Assembly (NCBI GenBank): GCA_964007475.1
Contig: OZ023273.1
Location: 23,609,557-23,673,556 of the forward strand
Source of the DNA: Hybos culiciformis
Taxonomy: Eukaryota; Arthropoda; Insecta; Diptera; Hybotidae
Reading direction: 5' to 3'
DNA length: 64,000 bases
The translations under genes were made by a program, and so were the position numbers. Below the pieces are notes generated by a model. The model did not search any database, was not told the DNA's origin, and saw only the letters and a list, made by a program, of their open reading frames with translations. Numbering within the stretch: the stretch's first letter is position 1; every line of letters begins with the position of its first letter. Positions 14,601-27,800 of this stretch are shown piece by piece.

Positions 14601-17600
14601 TACGAAATGATTTTCATGCCGATGACGATACTACTGTAGTTGTTTTATTCAAACTGACTGGCGAGACGGTGCATCAAAATAACAATGCAGTTTCCTTGGC
14701 TTTTGCCAATTCGCTTAATATTAATTAAAGAAAGATTTAGATAATTTTATCTACAACCTATAAATTTTAAATTTAACAACAAAAAGCAAATTAAATAATT
14801 AAATTACAAAAAAATCTTATTTTGACATTGGCAATTTCATTCAGAACTTATTTAAACATAAATAGGCTTATTTTGCGATTATTAAAATTTTTGCAATTAA
14901 AAACATTTTAATGACTTCATCAGCTATTATGATGTTTAATACAAAAAGAATAAAAATTAAAATATTATGCTATATATTGTTTTTATACATCATATATATA
15001 GAAAAATAATATTTCCTGGATTTTTTAAGTTAAATAATTAGCTATCATAAACATCAATTGAATATTTTATTTACATTTAAAAAAAAAAAATATTTACAAG
15101 CGAAAATGAGCGTTGCATCACCAAAAAAATGTTAACAAATATTTTGCTAGCTATAGAGTTATGTACGTGTAGCTAGAACTTAGACTTTTAATCTTTTTGT
15201 AAAATTAACTTAAAAATAATAGAGTTTATATTAATTTTTAAGATGTTTATTTGTTATTTAAGGTATTATTATTATGATGATTTGAAAACAATAACAAAAC
15301 CTATTAACCTTACATTTTGATTGGAATTTTTGTATCATGTATACATAAAGTGCATAAAGCAATATTTTGATGACTTACAAAAATTATATTTACAATGTAA
15401 TATATAGGAAATTAAATTTTTTTATTGATTTTAATTCAAATCTACTTATTTACTTAATATCCTTCATTTAGAAGAGAATGTTTTAATAAAGGAATTTTAA
15501 CAGCATTAAATACAGTATACATAGTTGTATAAAGTTTATTTACTATTTGATTAACAAAGAATAAAAATTTGAATTGTGTGTATGTTTGAAGCTGTATGTA
15601 AATTTAAAAGAAATTTATTAACCTTAGAACGTATTTTTTATACGTATAAATAGTATAAAAAATAGTACAAATAGTTATTTGTATTTAGAATTTTTATAAA
15701 TTTACTTGAAATTATTGTGTGCTTGCTTGTAAATCTCTTTCGTCCTCTTTGTCACAAGTTTAAAGATCAAATACGCGACAACATACAATAAATAAAAACA
15801 TCATTTAAACATTTATCTTAACAATAATTTATAAATTCAAAATTTAGATGTAGTTTTCGAACAACAATTGATTACTGAGAAATTATGAAGATGGGAAAAT
15901 ATCGTCTCAAAAAATATTGATTTTAATAAATTAAATCCTTTATTATTTAAATTGTGTACTATATTGTATATATATATGTATATATGTATAAAAAAAAAAT
16001 AAAAATAAAAAAATATATGAAGTATAGTAACAAATTAAATATTTATGGTTTATTTTTGTGAAATAATATAATTCTTCTGTTTGTCAATCGTCACCATATT
16101 CTAAAATGAAATTCAAACAGAGATTTAAACCTAATAAAGTCTATTTATTACATTATCATTTATTCAATAATTTTATTTTACTTTTTGAAGCCAAGAGAAC
16201 GGAAAAATAAGGTTTATGTACCGAAAATGGCCATAGTCGTAAAATTTCCAAAAAGTAAGAAAGAAAGCGAAATTAACACTATCAAATCAAATGATCTCAT
16301 ATATATTATATTTTTGTAGTAAGCTGGCTGTAAACTTTGACATTTTTTTTTGTTTATTTTAATTTTATTTATATAATAATAAATAAAATAAAATAAATCT
16401 TAGAATGTACATTTACTTATATTATGAATCCTTCATTTTATTATTCCAATCACATATAAATTATTTATCATTCTTTTTATAATTCCGGTTAAACATTGTT
16501 TCAAAAGCAAAAATCTATTAAAAATTATTATATTTGCTTACACTCAGATTGGCAAGTAAATGTTTTATTAGTTTGTTTTTTTTTTGTAAGAATATTATAT
16601 ACCTTTTCGTTTTTTACATGAAACGCAATTAGTAAAATAAAAATCTTGGGGTTTTTTCTGAAATAAAATATTCTAAACAAGTAGTGCCTTTTTTAAGTGT
16701 AATTGCCCTAAGCAAAGCAGATAAAAAAATAAAAATAAATTGATTTGTTGAATGATTATAATGTATGTACATTCATATAAGAAATTATTATCCCATTATG
16801 CTTCTGAAAGTTCATTATACGGTTGTAAAAGCAATTCAAAATTTTATGATATCATTTTTAAGTTTATAAAGGAAAAAAAACAACAGATCCTACATTTTTG
16901 ATAAAAATTTTATGATGTAGCTTTTGGTTGTGACTTATATGTAAAAACGTGATCTTAGGATGTTTGGGTATTAAATTAATCTACAGTATAGTATTTTTGT
17001 TATTTATTAATTTTTGTACTAATTTACTATTAAATATTAATTCATACAACATTTTACAATTTTATAAAATTTCATTGGATTTTTAATATTAATACTGTAT
17101 GTTAATATTAATACTGTTTTCTATTCTAAATTTAGAAGGCAATTCACTAAAATATTCCAAACCCATATACATCAGCTTGTTTCTGGTTTCTACATTTCGG
17201 GAAAAATCTCTTTGATCTTCATCAGATAGTTAAAAGTATACGAGTACTTATATCGAACCGATTTGGGTACATATTAATTTTCAATAATCAAAACATTGAT
17301 GTTTTTCATTGCTTAATGCTACGAAGTTGAAAATTAATTAGAATATATTTATTTATTTAAAAAATCAACCTCATTGGACTATTTTTAAGCTTCTCTAGCA
17401 TGAAAACATTGATTCAGTTATAATCGAACTGATTATTGCTGTCTTTCGTAAATTGAGTTGATCTTAGTTAAGAGATGCCAATATTTGCAGAAAAACTAAA
17501 GAAATCAACACAATTTACTTAATATCTAATTTAATACTTAATTATTTAATAAAATCTGATTTTAAATATGCATAGAAACGACCTCATCATTTTTATTTGT

Positions 17601-18763
17601 CTTCTTATACACTTTTTAATTTGCGATAAAAATTATATTGAGCCATAAAAATTACATTAACAACTAATTTACATATCAGCATCATCATTTTGTTTACATT
17701 TTTGAGTATAAGTTGTTTTACCTTTAATTGACTTTTCTGAAAATTTTAATTCAATTGAAAGTATAAGGTTCAGTTTCATCTGCGTAATATATTTGAAATT
17801 CCATACGTATGAACTATAAGGGAATTATTGCAAAATATGAGTAAAAAAAATTTTAAGTAAATTTGTTGTTTCAAAGGATGATCAAAGTTCGTCAATAACT
17901 TAAAAAACACTTTTATGTTGGTAAGAAGGCATCTTATTTTTTAAAGGAAAAAACGCCTACAAATCCTCTATTTTATTGTAATAGACTGAGTGGTTTTAAA
18001 TTATTAAATTCTTTTCAAAAATTACCTCAATCAACAATTATCAATAATCCAACAATATTCGAAATTGGTTGGTTGTACCAATTTAATAAATGTTATATTA
18101 ACTTTTATATTAATATTTTTATTGTATTTTCTTATTATATCGTGAAATTTGTAATAAAAGGTAAAGTATAATAATGTTGTATATGTATGTATAATGTCAT
18201 TAAAAAGAACTTGATATTTTCAAGTGAAAAAAAGTAAGTAACGTTAAAATTATAATTAATAAAAATAGAAGTTCAAAATGTTACATTGGGACAATAATTG
18301 TGTTTGAAGTTCTATGGTTAATGTTAATAAATAAATTTTATTATTATAAATAATACCAATAAATCCTTTTTTTCCAAATATAAATTATATTTATATTATT
18401 TATTAGATACTTTTCATTTGTTACAAACAATAATAATTATATTTTCTGACCAGATTATCATTAAAAAATATTAAATCTTACAAATCATTCATATAAAGAA
18501 CTTTTATTTTCTTAAAAATACAAAATACGAAATTTATTAAAAAAAATTCATTTAAACATTATGCCTAATCCTTAGTTACGATTTATTTTACAGCTAATTA
18601 TTTTTATATTAGCAATACACCTAAAAGCTCTTTTAAAAAGTTAAATAAAAACAAGGTTTCTTGTTTCATTTAAACAAAAGAAAGAAAAATTTCCATAAAT
18701 TTTATCACAACAAAAACAACAATCATAATAAAGGTGTGATTATAAAATTATTATAATGGAACT
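8640..18763. other. Long A/T-rich stretch without recognised genes
   Basis: About 10 kb with no open frame of 60 codons or more and no exon I can recognise. It contains poly-A/T tracts, a TATA-like promoter candidate near 9.69 kb and an island of more balanced composition at about 14.50-14.72 kb; both are described separately. It is either intergenic or a large intron. Confidence 0.6.
9686..9781 (+). promoter_or_regulatory. Candidate TATA promoter with tiny first coding exon
   Basis: A TATATATATA box (9686-9695) is followed about 25-30 bases later by TCATTTAATTG, a plausible initiator. After a leader of roughly 60 bases comes ATG AAC TAT A (9772-9781), followed directly by GTAAGC, a fair splice donor. 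This layout (TATA box, short leader, first exon of three to four codons) is common in insect secreted and cuticular protein genes. I found no second exon downstream, and such matches arise by chance in A/T-rich DNA, so this is weak. Confidence 0.15.
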
Positions 18764-18939
18764 AATCGGAGTTATTATAAATTACGATCGAAATTAAAAT
18801 TTTTAAAAAAATCCTATTTTTTTATTTTCTATTTTAATAAAATTTAAATAATATTAATTTTTATTTTAATTCGAATGGAAAAATAGGGTTTTCGTAATAT
18901 TTTTATAATCGATCGTAATTCATAATAACCTCCCGAATC
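18764..18939. repeat. Imperfect inverted repeat, MITE-like (about 176 bp)
   Basis: The left arm (AATCGGAG.TTATTATAAATTACGATCGA and onward) reappears in reverse complement as the right arm, which ends CATAATAACCTCCCGAATC. The arms are about 75 bases with several mismatches, separated by an A/T-rich centre. The shape fits an aged foldback MITE. I found no clear target duplication and no coding capacity. Confidence 0.45.
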
Positions 18940-20760
18940 TGTTTTTAATTATTGCAAAACAATACAAACAATTTATTAAAAATTATTTTATGCCAAAAAT
19001 CGTTTTATTTCACATTTAAAAAAATAACAAAAAAGTATTAATTCATTTGAGTTTTAGCTCAAATTAAACTATGAAACAAAAATTATTCTTTACCAGAATT
19101 TCTTATCAAGGAAAAATAGAATTTTAGATTTTACAAATGATTTTCAAATCGTCGACTGAAATTTATAAAAACTGTAAAAATATATAAATTGTTTTTAATG
19201 CGAGTTGGCAAGTACGAAATTTACGAACCCGATTCAAATTAAAAATACCTCATTTTATAAAAACTTTATGAATATTAAAAAAATTTTATATTAACTCGTT
19301 TGATTGTCAGATAAAAAAAAATAATTAAATGTAGGTATTTCAATCAAGGATCGCTAAAACTTGCCTATTCTTTTTTTAGTTTATTCAATTTACACTAAAT
19401 TTTTGTTTTTAATTTTGATAAGAATTTTGCAATACTAATACTAATTAATTAATAATTTTAGAGATTCAAAATAAAATTCCTAACGTGTTTGTTTAATTGA
19501 AACAAGAAAGAGGCACATAGGAGTACGATTCTAGTTGAATTTCATTACAATTTTTATGTATGTATGTTTGATTCAAAAATATTTATAATCAATAATAAAA
19601 AAAAGAATTTATAAAAATTAAGCAGCTTTGATATAATTTTATTCCTGAACAATAAATAATAAAAATTTGAAAATATATAACATTAAAAAAAAAATAATAA
19701 TAACGATTTCATAATCTTAACATAATTATGAATTTTCAATATTTTAAATAATAGGAGTTTAAAATATCTGAAGATTCAAAGTGCTTTCTTTAATTTGTAA
19801 TTGAAGAAATCAGCCATAGTCACATTTTGTAGTAAAATTTAATTTTACATGGAAATTATATCTGTAGGAAAAAGAGAATGTGTTCTTACAAAACACATAG
19901 TTGTTTATAAATAACTTTATCATTATTTATAATTTTATTCAACAAATTTTTAGTAATACGTTAAAAATACCCGAAATCACGAATAAATTTAAATATAAAA
20001 GATTTTTTTTTACAAATTAATAACATCAATATTACAAAAAAAATACTCAAGATATTAAGGCATTGATTAAAAATACGAACAAAATTTATTAATTTTTTTT
20101 TATTATTTGCATCAAAGAAGAAATTTTATCGACAGTTTAGTTCAAATACTTGTAGCAATAAACATTATTTTTATATAATTTATTTACGCTATTCTTTTGA
20201 AATTCTAAGATTTAATAATAAAAAATTAAAAAGAAAGCGAACTAATCAGGTTTATTGATTTTTGAAAATACGATGAAAAGCCTATTCGCAGTTTGCAAAT
20301 CAATTTTTAGCTGAGCTCATCAACCTTTGATAGTTTTTCAAGTTCTAGGGCGTTTTGATTAGATCAAAAATGCTGTAAAACGCACCGTTTTAGATATATT
20401 TGCTAAAAACTAAAAATATTCTGAATAGGTTTTAAGGAGGACAAAAATGGTCAGCTTAAATTTTAAAATTTATCAAATTGTTTATTTTTGGAAACAAAAA
20501 TCTTCAGACAATTTCGATTACCTTCCATTTATCACATTGTTCACTCTTTTTTATTTTTTTTTGTAGTTTTGTTAATATCTTTCAAATAATCTAAAATTAA
20601 ATATATCAAATGCTCATAAATTTCTTTTTTAATTAAGGCTAACAAAAATAATAAAACTTATTAAAGCTCTTAAAATACAGAATTACACTTCCTTTGTTTT
20701 AAAATAATGGATTATATTTTAACTCAAAATTTGTAAATCATTTCAATACGGAGGTCTTGT
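18940..20760. other. A/T-rich DNA, nothing recognised
   Basis: I see no exon, RNA gene or structured repeat here. It lies downstream of the 3' end of the minus-strand elongase gene. Confidence 0.5.
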
Positions 20761-20824
20761 TCAAATAAAATCTCATTCAAATAAAGTTTTATTTAAATAA
20801 GGTTTTATTCAAATAAAGCTTGAG
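20761..20824. repeat. Four-copy 16-bp tandem repeat
   Basis: Four consecutive 16-bp units share the pattern TYAAATAARRTTTTAT with a few substitutions in the first and last copies. It lies about 0.7 kb beyond the stop codon of the elongase gene, in non-coding DNA. Confidence 0.75.
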
Positions 20825-21440
20825 TCACATAAAAAAAGGAAAATGATTTTAAATATAAATTATTTCTTTTTAAAACTACAGAAAAATTAGTATAAATGCA
20901 TTACCAAATTAATGACGTTACAAAATGCACTAGGCATACTGACCTTTCATCAATAGTCCTTAGAAAAATAGATAACTTTGATAGATTATTCTTACGTTAA
21001 TGATAGAAACAAATTAAAAACAATAGAATCTTAAGAGATGCAAGAGAAAAAAATGTAGCTCTTGTTGTATGCAAAATAAAAACCACCTTATTAAATTATT
21101 GTGTCAAAAAATTATATCAACTAATGTTCTTCTCTTGCATATAACAGGAGTACATTTTTCCAAAACATAATAATGTTTTTGGTACTTGCTTATCTTAAAA
21201 TTCTATTTTGTTTGGAAATTATTATAAATATCTGGACTAATCAGATGTTAATTTTTTTATAAATAAAAAAATGTTAAGAAATTTCTTTTATACATTTTCG
21301 ATAATTCTAATAATAAAATCCAGTTTTTAAATGTGTGTAAAAATCAACAAAAAATATTATTTATACAATTTATATAAAACATTAAAAATAAAACTGTGTT
21401 TATATAATATGTGGTAGTCTCCATTCATTTTATGCTTGTA

Positions 21441-21446
21441 TTTATT
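21441..21446 (-). other. Likely poly(A) signal of the elongase gene
   Basis: On the minus strand this reads AATAAA, 62 bases past the stop codon that ends at 21509. It is the nearest canonical signal, but the hexamer is common in DNA this A/T-rich. Confidence 0.4.
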
Positions 21447-21508
21447 AGTTAAAATTTTGTTTTTGGTTTTTTTTTTTGACATTTTTAAATTGTTTTGAGG
21501 AAATAATA

Positions 21509-24500
21509 TTATTTAACTTGTCTATGATGTAAATCATTTTTTAAACTGCCATTTCCATTGCAAATCATATTATTGACAAAACCATTAGAATAATGTCCGT
21601 TAGATGTACCGTTTTTGTAGCCATTGGATTTAGATTTTTGATCTTCATCCTCTTCAACAGACTAAAAAATACAGTTATTAAACTTTTTTCGTACAAAAGA
21701 TCTTAGACAAAAAAATAATCAAATTATTAATTTAAAATATATATACCATGCAAGCGCCTTTGTTAGTTCCATTAGAATGCCCATTTAAATAACCATTTTT
21801 AATTGAACCATTAGTGCCGTTAGCCTGTAACTCTTGTTTTTTGCCCGATTTCGAATATTTTGCTTTATAGAAATCAGAAAATAAAAACAGAAACATAACT
21901 CCATGTAAACCAATCCAAATCATGAAACCTTTTGGATAATCACATTCTCTAAACAAAAGTTGAAACTGATGAGTGAAAATTGCTACAAACTGAACCTGAA
22001 AAATCAAAATACTATTATCAATTAATAAAGAATAGATATAAAATCTTTTTAATACAAATAATATAAAGAGGGAAATACTTATATACTGTCAGTCAGATTG
22101 TAATAGTTTTTGAATTATTTTACAATCTTGTAGCTGTTCAAAAAATGGAGTTTTTGGTTCAATAACATTTCGCAAAAATATTTAAGAATTTTCGGTTTTT
22201 TTTTTTTTAGACTACTAAAAATTATTGGGTTTTGAGATTACAAAATTTTTTTTTTTTCATTCAATTATTTTGAATATATATTATTTTTATCGTTTAAATT
22301 GATGAAAATTTAAGTTCGTACCATTTGGAATGTAGTTAAATATTTCTTCCACCAAATATACTTTTGATATTTTGGTCCCATGGCAGCGATCATGTAATAA
22401 AAGTACATTACGACGTGAACAAATGAATTTAACATTGCAAAAAAGGTACTGTGTCCACCTAAAATTACAAAATACAAGTCAAAAAATGGAGGTGCTACTT
22501 ATTACAAAAGTATAAAAAATATATTATAAAATAAAAAAGAAATAAAATTGTCAAAGTTAGAAACTGCAGTTCTAAAAAAATTAAAACACATGTTTGTATA
22601 TTTAAATTGCATAATTTTTTTTTTACCTGGTGCAAATTTCATGCCCAACCAAACTGAAAATGGCATGCAACCATGATGAATGACATGCAATGTTGATACA
22701 TGTTCTGTCTTCTTTCGTAAAATGAAAAATAATGTATCAAAAAATTCTGTAAATTTAGCTATGTAGTACCACCAACAAGTACGAGCCATCTACAAATAAT
22801 ATGTAAATAATTATAAGAAAAAAATTAATTAATTAAATTATTAAATTAGAATTTAAATTGAATGTAAACTTTCTAACTTTTTAAGAAAAAAAAATCAAAT
22901 ATAATAGTTTTATCCTACGTATCAAAAAATTAGGCACAATAACAAAACTTTTGCTAATAGCCCGTTTGTACTTTTCAGTATTTGGTATTTGAATCAACAT
23001 TGTTATCGAATTTATTCAAATTAGTGTTTTGCTTTGAAATTTCTTCTTTTCCCAGACATTTTTAAAACAATTATTTCAAATTCCTTTTTGGACTGAAAAT
23101 AGTTGTAAGGAAAAATAATATCTCTGCTAAAAGAATTTAATAAAATTACTGTATTTTTGATATAGCAGAAAATTTCTGCTTTGCAGACGAAGTCAAACTA
23201 ATTTAATGGAAAAGTATCAGGGATGTAAATTATGTTTAATTAGTATTTTTAACATTCGGAATGTTAATGAATAAATAACCACAGTGTTTTGATCAAGGAG
23301 ACATAATATAAATAACTGTCATCTGAATTTAAAAATTGAATCATTTGTAACCTAAAAAAGAGAATTAGAAACTTACTCTCATTGCCAAAGGACTAGAAGA
23401 ATAATCTACAGGTTGACACTTGAAACTGTAATGACCCCACCATCCACTCATTAGATACTAAAAATATTTTTTTTTACTTTAATAATATGTACATAAATTA
23501 AATTAATTTTTAAATATATTTCAATTCAATATAATTTATATTATCGTGCTTTGTATGCACTTGATTAATATCAACTAGAAATTATAAAGAATTTTAAATA
23601 AATTTTTTTTTGATAATAAATAAATCTTAATTGATTATCACAATTTTCTTCAATTATAATTTACAATTTATTAAGAAAAATTTATAAACTTACTTCGTAA
23701 ACTAACCACGTACTGAATAATGTCTGAAATAAATTATAATAAACTAATATTTTTCTAAGGTCCATGGGTTTTCTATTTTGCATTAATTTTGGTGCTAGTG
23801 ATTTACTAAAATAAGCGTAAAATACACATAAAGCAAGTGTTGGAAACGGAGACGACATCATCGGCCAATCTTTGACTCGGGGATCTAAAAAGAATAAAAA
23901 TAATATTTAATTAATTTTTCTTAAGTATTTCTAGTATTATTCTTTCATGTTAACCCAGGATCTTCTCGTTAATTTTGTAATATTGTATCCCGTGAGAAGA
24001 TTTGGTCAGAAATACATTTTAATCTTATTAAACATTGAATTGACAATTATTACAAAAAAATAAGGTATTGTTGTTAATTATTGAAACAATTCTCAAGTTC
24101 TTCTAAAAAAGTAACTGCTTGCAATAAAATTATTAATACTTACTTTAGTAATAAACTAAAGTTATTTTATCTATCTCTCTATGTATTTAACTTTTAACTT
24201 TTTTTTTTTTTAAATATGAATATAGGTCATTGCATTGATCAAATTGCACCCAAATTTAGTTTACAAAGGCATTTCAAAATTAATATAATTTTAAATTAAA
24301 ATTCTATAAAAAATGATGGAAAACTTTATTTGGTATGTATAATGATATTAATTTGAATTTTTTTAATTTAATTTATGTGGGATCAAAATTTGGTAGTTTT
24401 TATTATGATTGAAAAAGAATATCATAATTTAGGAACAAAAAAATAAAATAATAAAAAATTTATTAAAATATCTAATATAACTCCCACAAACGTTGTATTT

Positions 24501-24818
24501 AAAAAAACCAGGTTAATTATATTTGGATTTTGAACATTCATTGGATGTTTTTTTTTAATTGACGTCTTCAAAAATTTTTTAAACGTCTTCAAATTTTTTG
24601 AGCTTAGAGTAAATCAGTGTAAAAAGAATCTTTAATTATGACGAAGGTAATGGGATATACATTGAAAATTTTTATTTTCTACATCATCATACTTTCTGAA
24701 AAATAATTTTATGTCTTTTATTTAAAATCTAGAAAAAAAATATTATTAGATATTTACCGCTTCTGTTGTCCATTAAATCTCCGTACCAATCATAAATATC
24801 ATGTAAAAGTAATGCCAT
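21509..24818 (-). CDS. Very-long-chain fatty acid elongase, ELOVL1/7-like
   Basis: This is a multi-pass endoplasmic reticulum enzyme (3-ketoacyl-CoA synthase) that condenses malonyl-CoA with a long acyl-CoA, the first and rate-setting step of chain elongation. Coding exons, in order of transcription, are 24818-24758, 23884-23694, 23457-23377, 22789-22627, 22458-22322, 21995-21747 and 21661-21509. They total 1035 nt (344 aa), every junction is GT-AG and in frame, and the stop is TAA. Seen in the protein: the N-terminal DPRVKDW word, KFTEFFDTLFFILRKK (123-138), the catalytic HVIHH box (146-150), HVVMYFYYM (180-188), and THQFQ followed by a core ending in FSDFYK. The last two exons encode an Asn/Gly/Ser-rich tail with repeated NG words, as in some insect family members. 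Reading into intron 6 would end the protein early (ACMVYIF, stop). The order of motifs is typical of the ELOVL1/7 group; the exact acyl substrate cannot be told from sequence. Confidence 0.95.
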
Positions 24819-24864
24819 TGTGATTTATTTGTTTATTCTACTTAGATTATAACAATAAATTAAT
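24819..24864 (-). other. 5' UTR part of elongase exon with splice acceptor
   Basis: On the minus strand a long pyrimidine tract ending TTTCAG stands 46 bases before the ATG. This suggests the coding start lies in an internal exon and that at least one non-coding first exon is farther upstream, above 24.9 kb. I did not identify that exon; a GCGGCGGCGG-containing patch near 26.21 kb is one possible start region but is unproven. Confidence 0.5.
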
Positions 24865-27800
24865 CTGAAAAAAAAAAATAAAAAATAAGTAAAATTAAAA
24901 ATAGTTAAATTTTTGTCAAATATTTTTCTATATGTGGAAAAAAAATGTATAATTAACCGGAAATAATGTCAAAATCACTAAATTTCAATTTTATTCTGCA
25001 ACAGTCCTTCGCAAGCCAAAAGAAGTGAAACCACAAGTGAAACGATCAAACAATTTTTTTTTTTTTTGATTAAAATTATTTTTTTGTAATTGTCACTCAT
25101 ATTTTATTTATAAATTCCTTATAAAAATTTAAAATAAAGTTTGATGACATGTTTAAATCCCAAAATATATTTAAACGCGTCATAATCCCAATTTTCATAT
25201 AAAATTAAAACACAAAAGGAAAAAGAATCCTTGTCTAAAATTATTTTTATTCTGCGTTTCCCTTCTTAGTATATACTTCTATTTTCTTTGATACAAGCTT
25301 ACAATATTTTTTTAAGGACATTCACATGTAGATCTAAAAAATTTTTTGAATATATAAAAGCTTTGAAGTTGAGACAATATATTCTTTTTAAAATATTGAT
25401 TCTACAAACTTGGATAATAAGCTGCATTTTGTAATTAAGTAGAACGTATTTTTTTTTATTAATTTTGTTTTAAGCCAGTAAATATAATGAAATTTAAAAA
25501 TTTTATCACATCATCAACACAGTAAACATATGTTTAATTTTTTTTAACAAAGCAATTACGAAAACTATCCACAAATTTCAGAAAAAATTTAATACAATCT
25601 TAACAGATTTAATTAACACCAGTTTTCGTATATTTCAACTTAACTGCATGCATTTCGTTTATTAATGGTTATACCCGTTTAAAACATTCCTTTTTAACTC
25701 CTTTTTTATCAAACCAAAAAAAAAGAGTACTTGTTTTATTTTTAAAATGTCAAATATGTCGAAAGACCAATGAAAAATGCATCAGTTAACGTTTTATATA
25801 TGAATAAAAAAAAATGTGGAATAGCTTTTCATGAAATAGGTTGTCATGAAAAAAGGAATGCATAAAACAAGTAGGTAAGTTATATAAACATAATTCATGT
25901 TTTCTTCGATCTTTCAAATGTAGAATGTACAAAAAGGTAAACATTATTAGAAGCTTCTAATCGTCACGGCCATCAACAGACCTTAGGAATTAATAATTAA
26001 AAATTATAGTGATAACACTTACCCCTTTAAAAAAATAATTCTTCCAAAATATGCCTTTTTTATTTACTTTAATTCTTAAAAAAAAATAATTTTATGATTA
26101 TTTGATCCTTATTTAATTTTTTTTGTTTGTAAGCTGCTTTTAAAGTTGTATAAAATATGTAAACGTTTTTTTTTATTTTTTATTTCAATATTTTAAACTA
26201 AGAAAACTGTGTGTGCGGCGGCGGTTTTTGTTTTTCAATGAATTTATTATTAAATAAAAATATTCCAAAATAATTTTCAATAATTTTTATAATAATGCTG
26301 CAATATTATTACAAATTCCCAAAATCATTTCATGTAAACATTTGCGTTCATACTAATTTGTATTTATCTTTCTTGAGCTGTTTTTTTTTTTTTGTTTTTA
26401 TTTTCTTATGTTTTTTTTTGTTTAACTGCTGCTATACAGGTGAAATTTTGTTGCTCTTATTATATATCTGAAATTACAAATAAGAAAAAAATATATAAAA
26501 TTTAACTAATTAAGTTTTGTAATTCAGAAGAAATAAAAATTAATAATTTACTTTATTACAAAAATTATTTTTATAATAAAAGCCTTCCATCGCTTTTATT
26601 TAAAAAAAAAAAAATTATTTCATATTTAGTGTAACTACCTATAGTATATACTTATATATACACTTTTTTTTCTCAATATTTTTGCCCATTCGAGAAAATG
26701 GTACATTAAAACACAAATAAAATCTAGAAAAAAAAAAAAACCGGAAATTAAATAAAATTAAATGAACTTTCACTCAGAAAAAAAAAAAATTATATTCTGT
26801 TCTGATATTATAAAAAATTTTGCGAGAAACACATTATGATTTTTTTTTTTTAATGTCTGTGAGTAGCAAATTTAAAATATCAAGATAACAGACTGACATT
26901 AACTATTTTAATTGATATAAATATGAAGAAGAACATTTTCTCTTTGATTTTCCAACACAATTTGAAACACGCAAATTAAAAAAAAATGTTTATATATACA
27001 CTTTTTATTATGAATGGTAATAATGTATTAAATTTTCATAAAATTATGTCATCCAATTTGACGTCAGAAAGGTTTTTTAATTATTCCTATTTTTATTTTT
27101 TTTTTCTTTCACACCGTTTTTAGTGTAATTGAAAAATAAACTATTTGCCTGAAATTGCACTCACTTTGTTGTACCTAGTTGTATAGAAAAATTCTGAACT
27201 CTAAATTCAAAGAGAATAATTTAGTATTTGCAGTCAACAGAAAAGAATAAATTGAATTCAACATAAATAATTTAATTTTATTTATTTTATCACTTATCAC
27301 TCGCATTCATAATCGTCAGAATTCATGTTTTTAAGAAGTTGTAAAATTTTTAATTTAAGACTTAAAAAAAAATTGTTAAAAGCTAAAAAGCTAAAATAAT
27401 GAGAATTATTATCATTTAAGTTATAGTTTTTTCTTAATTTTTTGATGTTTTACTATGTGCTCTAGCACTATCATCTATCTAATATTATAAAATAACATTT
27501 TTGTGTTTCGAACAAAATTATTTAAATTAAAAAATTAATTACTTCATATAATTTACATTCAGTTTTTATAATTCTTTTTTCTAATTATTCTTTATGAAAC
27601 ATTCAATACTATTTTTAGTTACGTTGTTAAGGCTACATCATAATTCAGCATCCCAATACAATATTTAAATATTCTTTTCAGCGAAAACAATTCTATTATT
27701 TCGATTTAAATAACAAATAGATAGAATGAATAACATTAAATTTAAAATTAAATTTCTGATAATTATTTATTTTATTTATTAGTTATAAAAATTTAATTGA

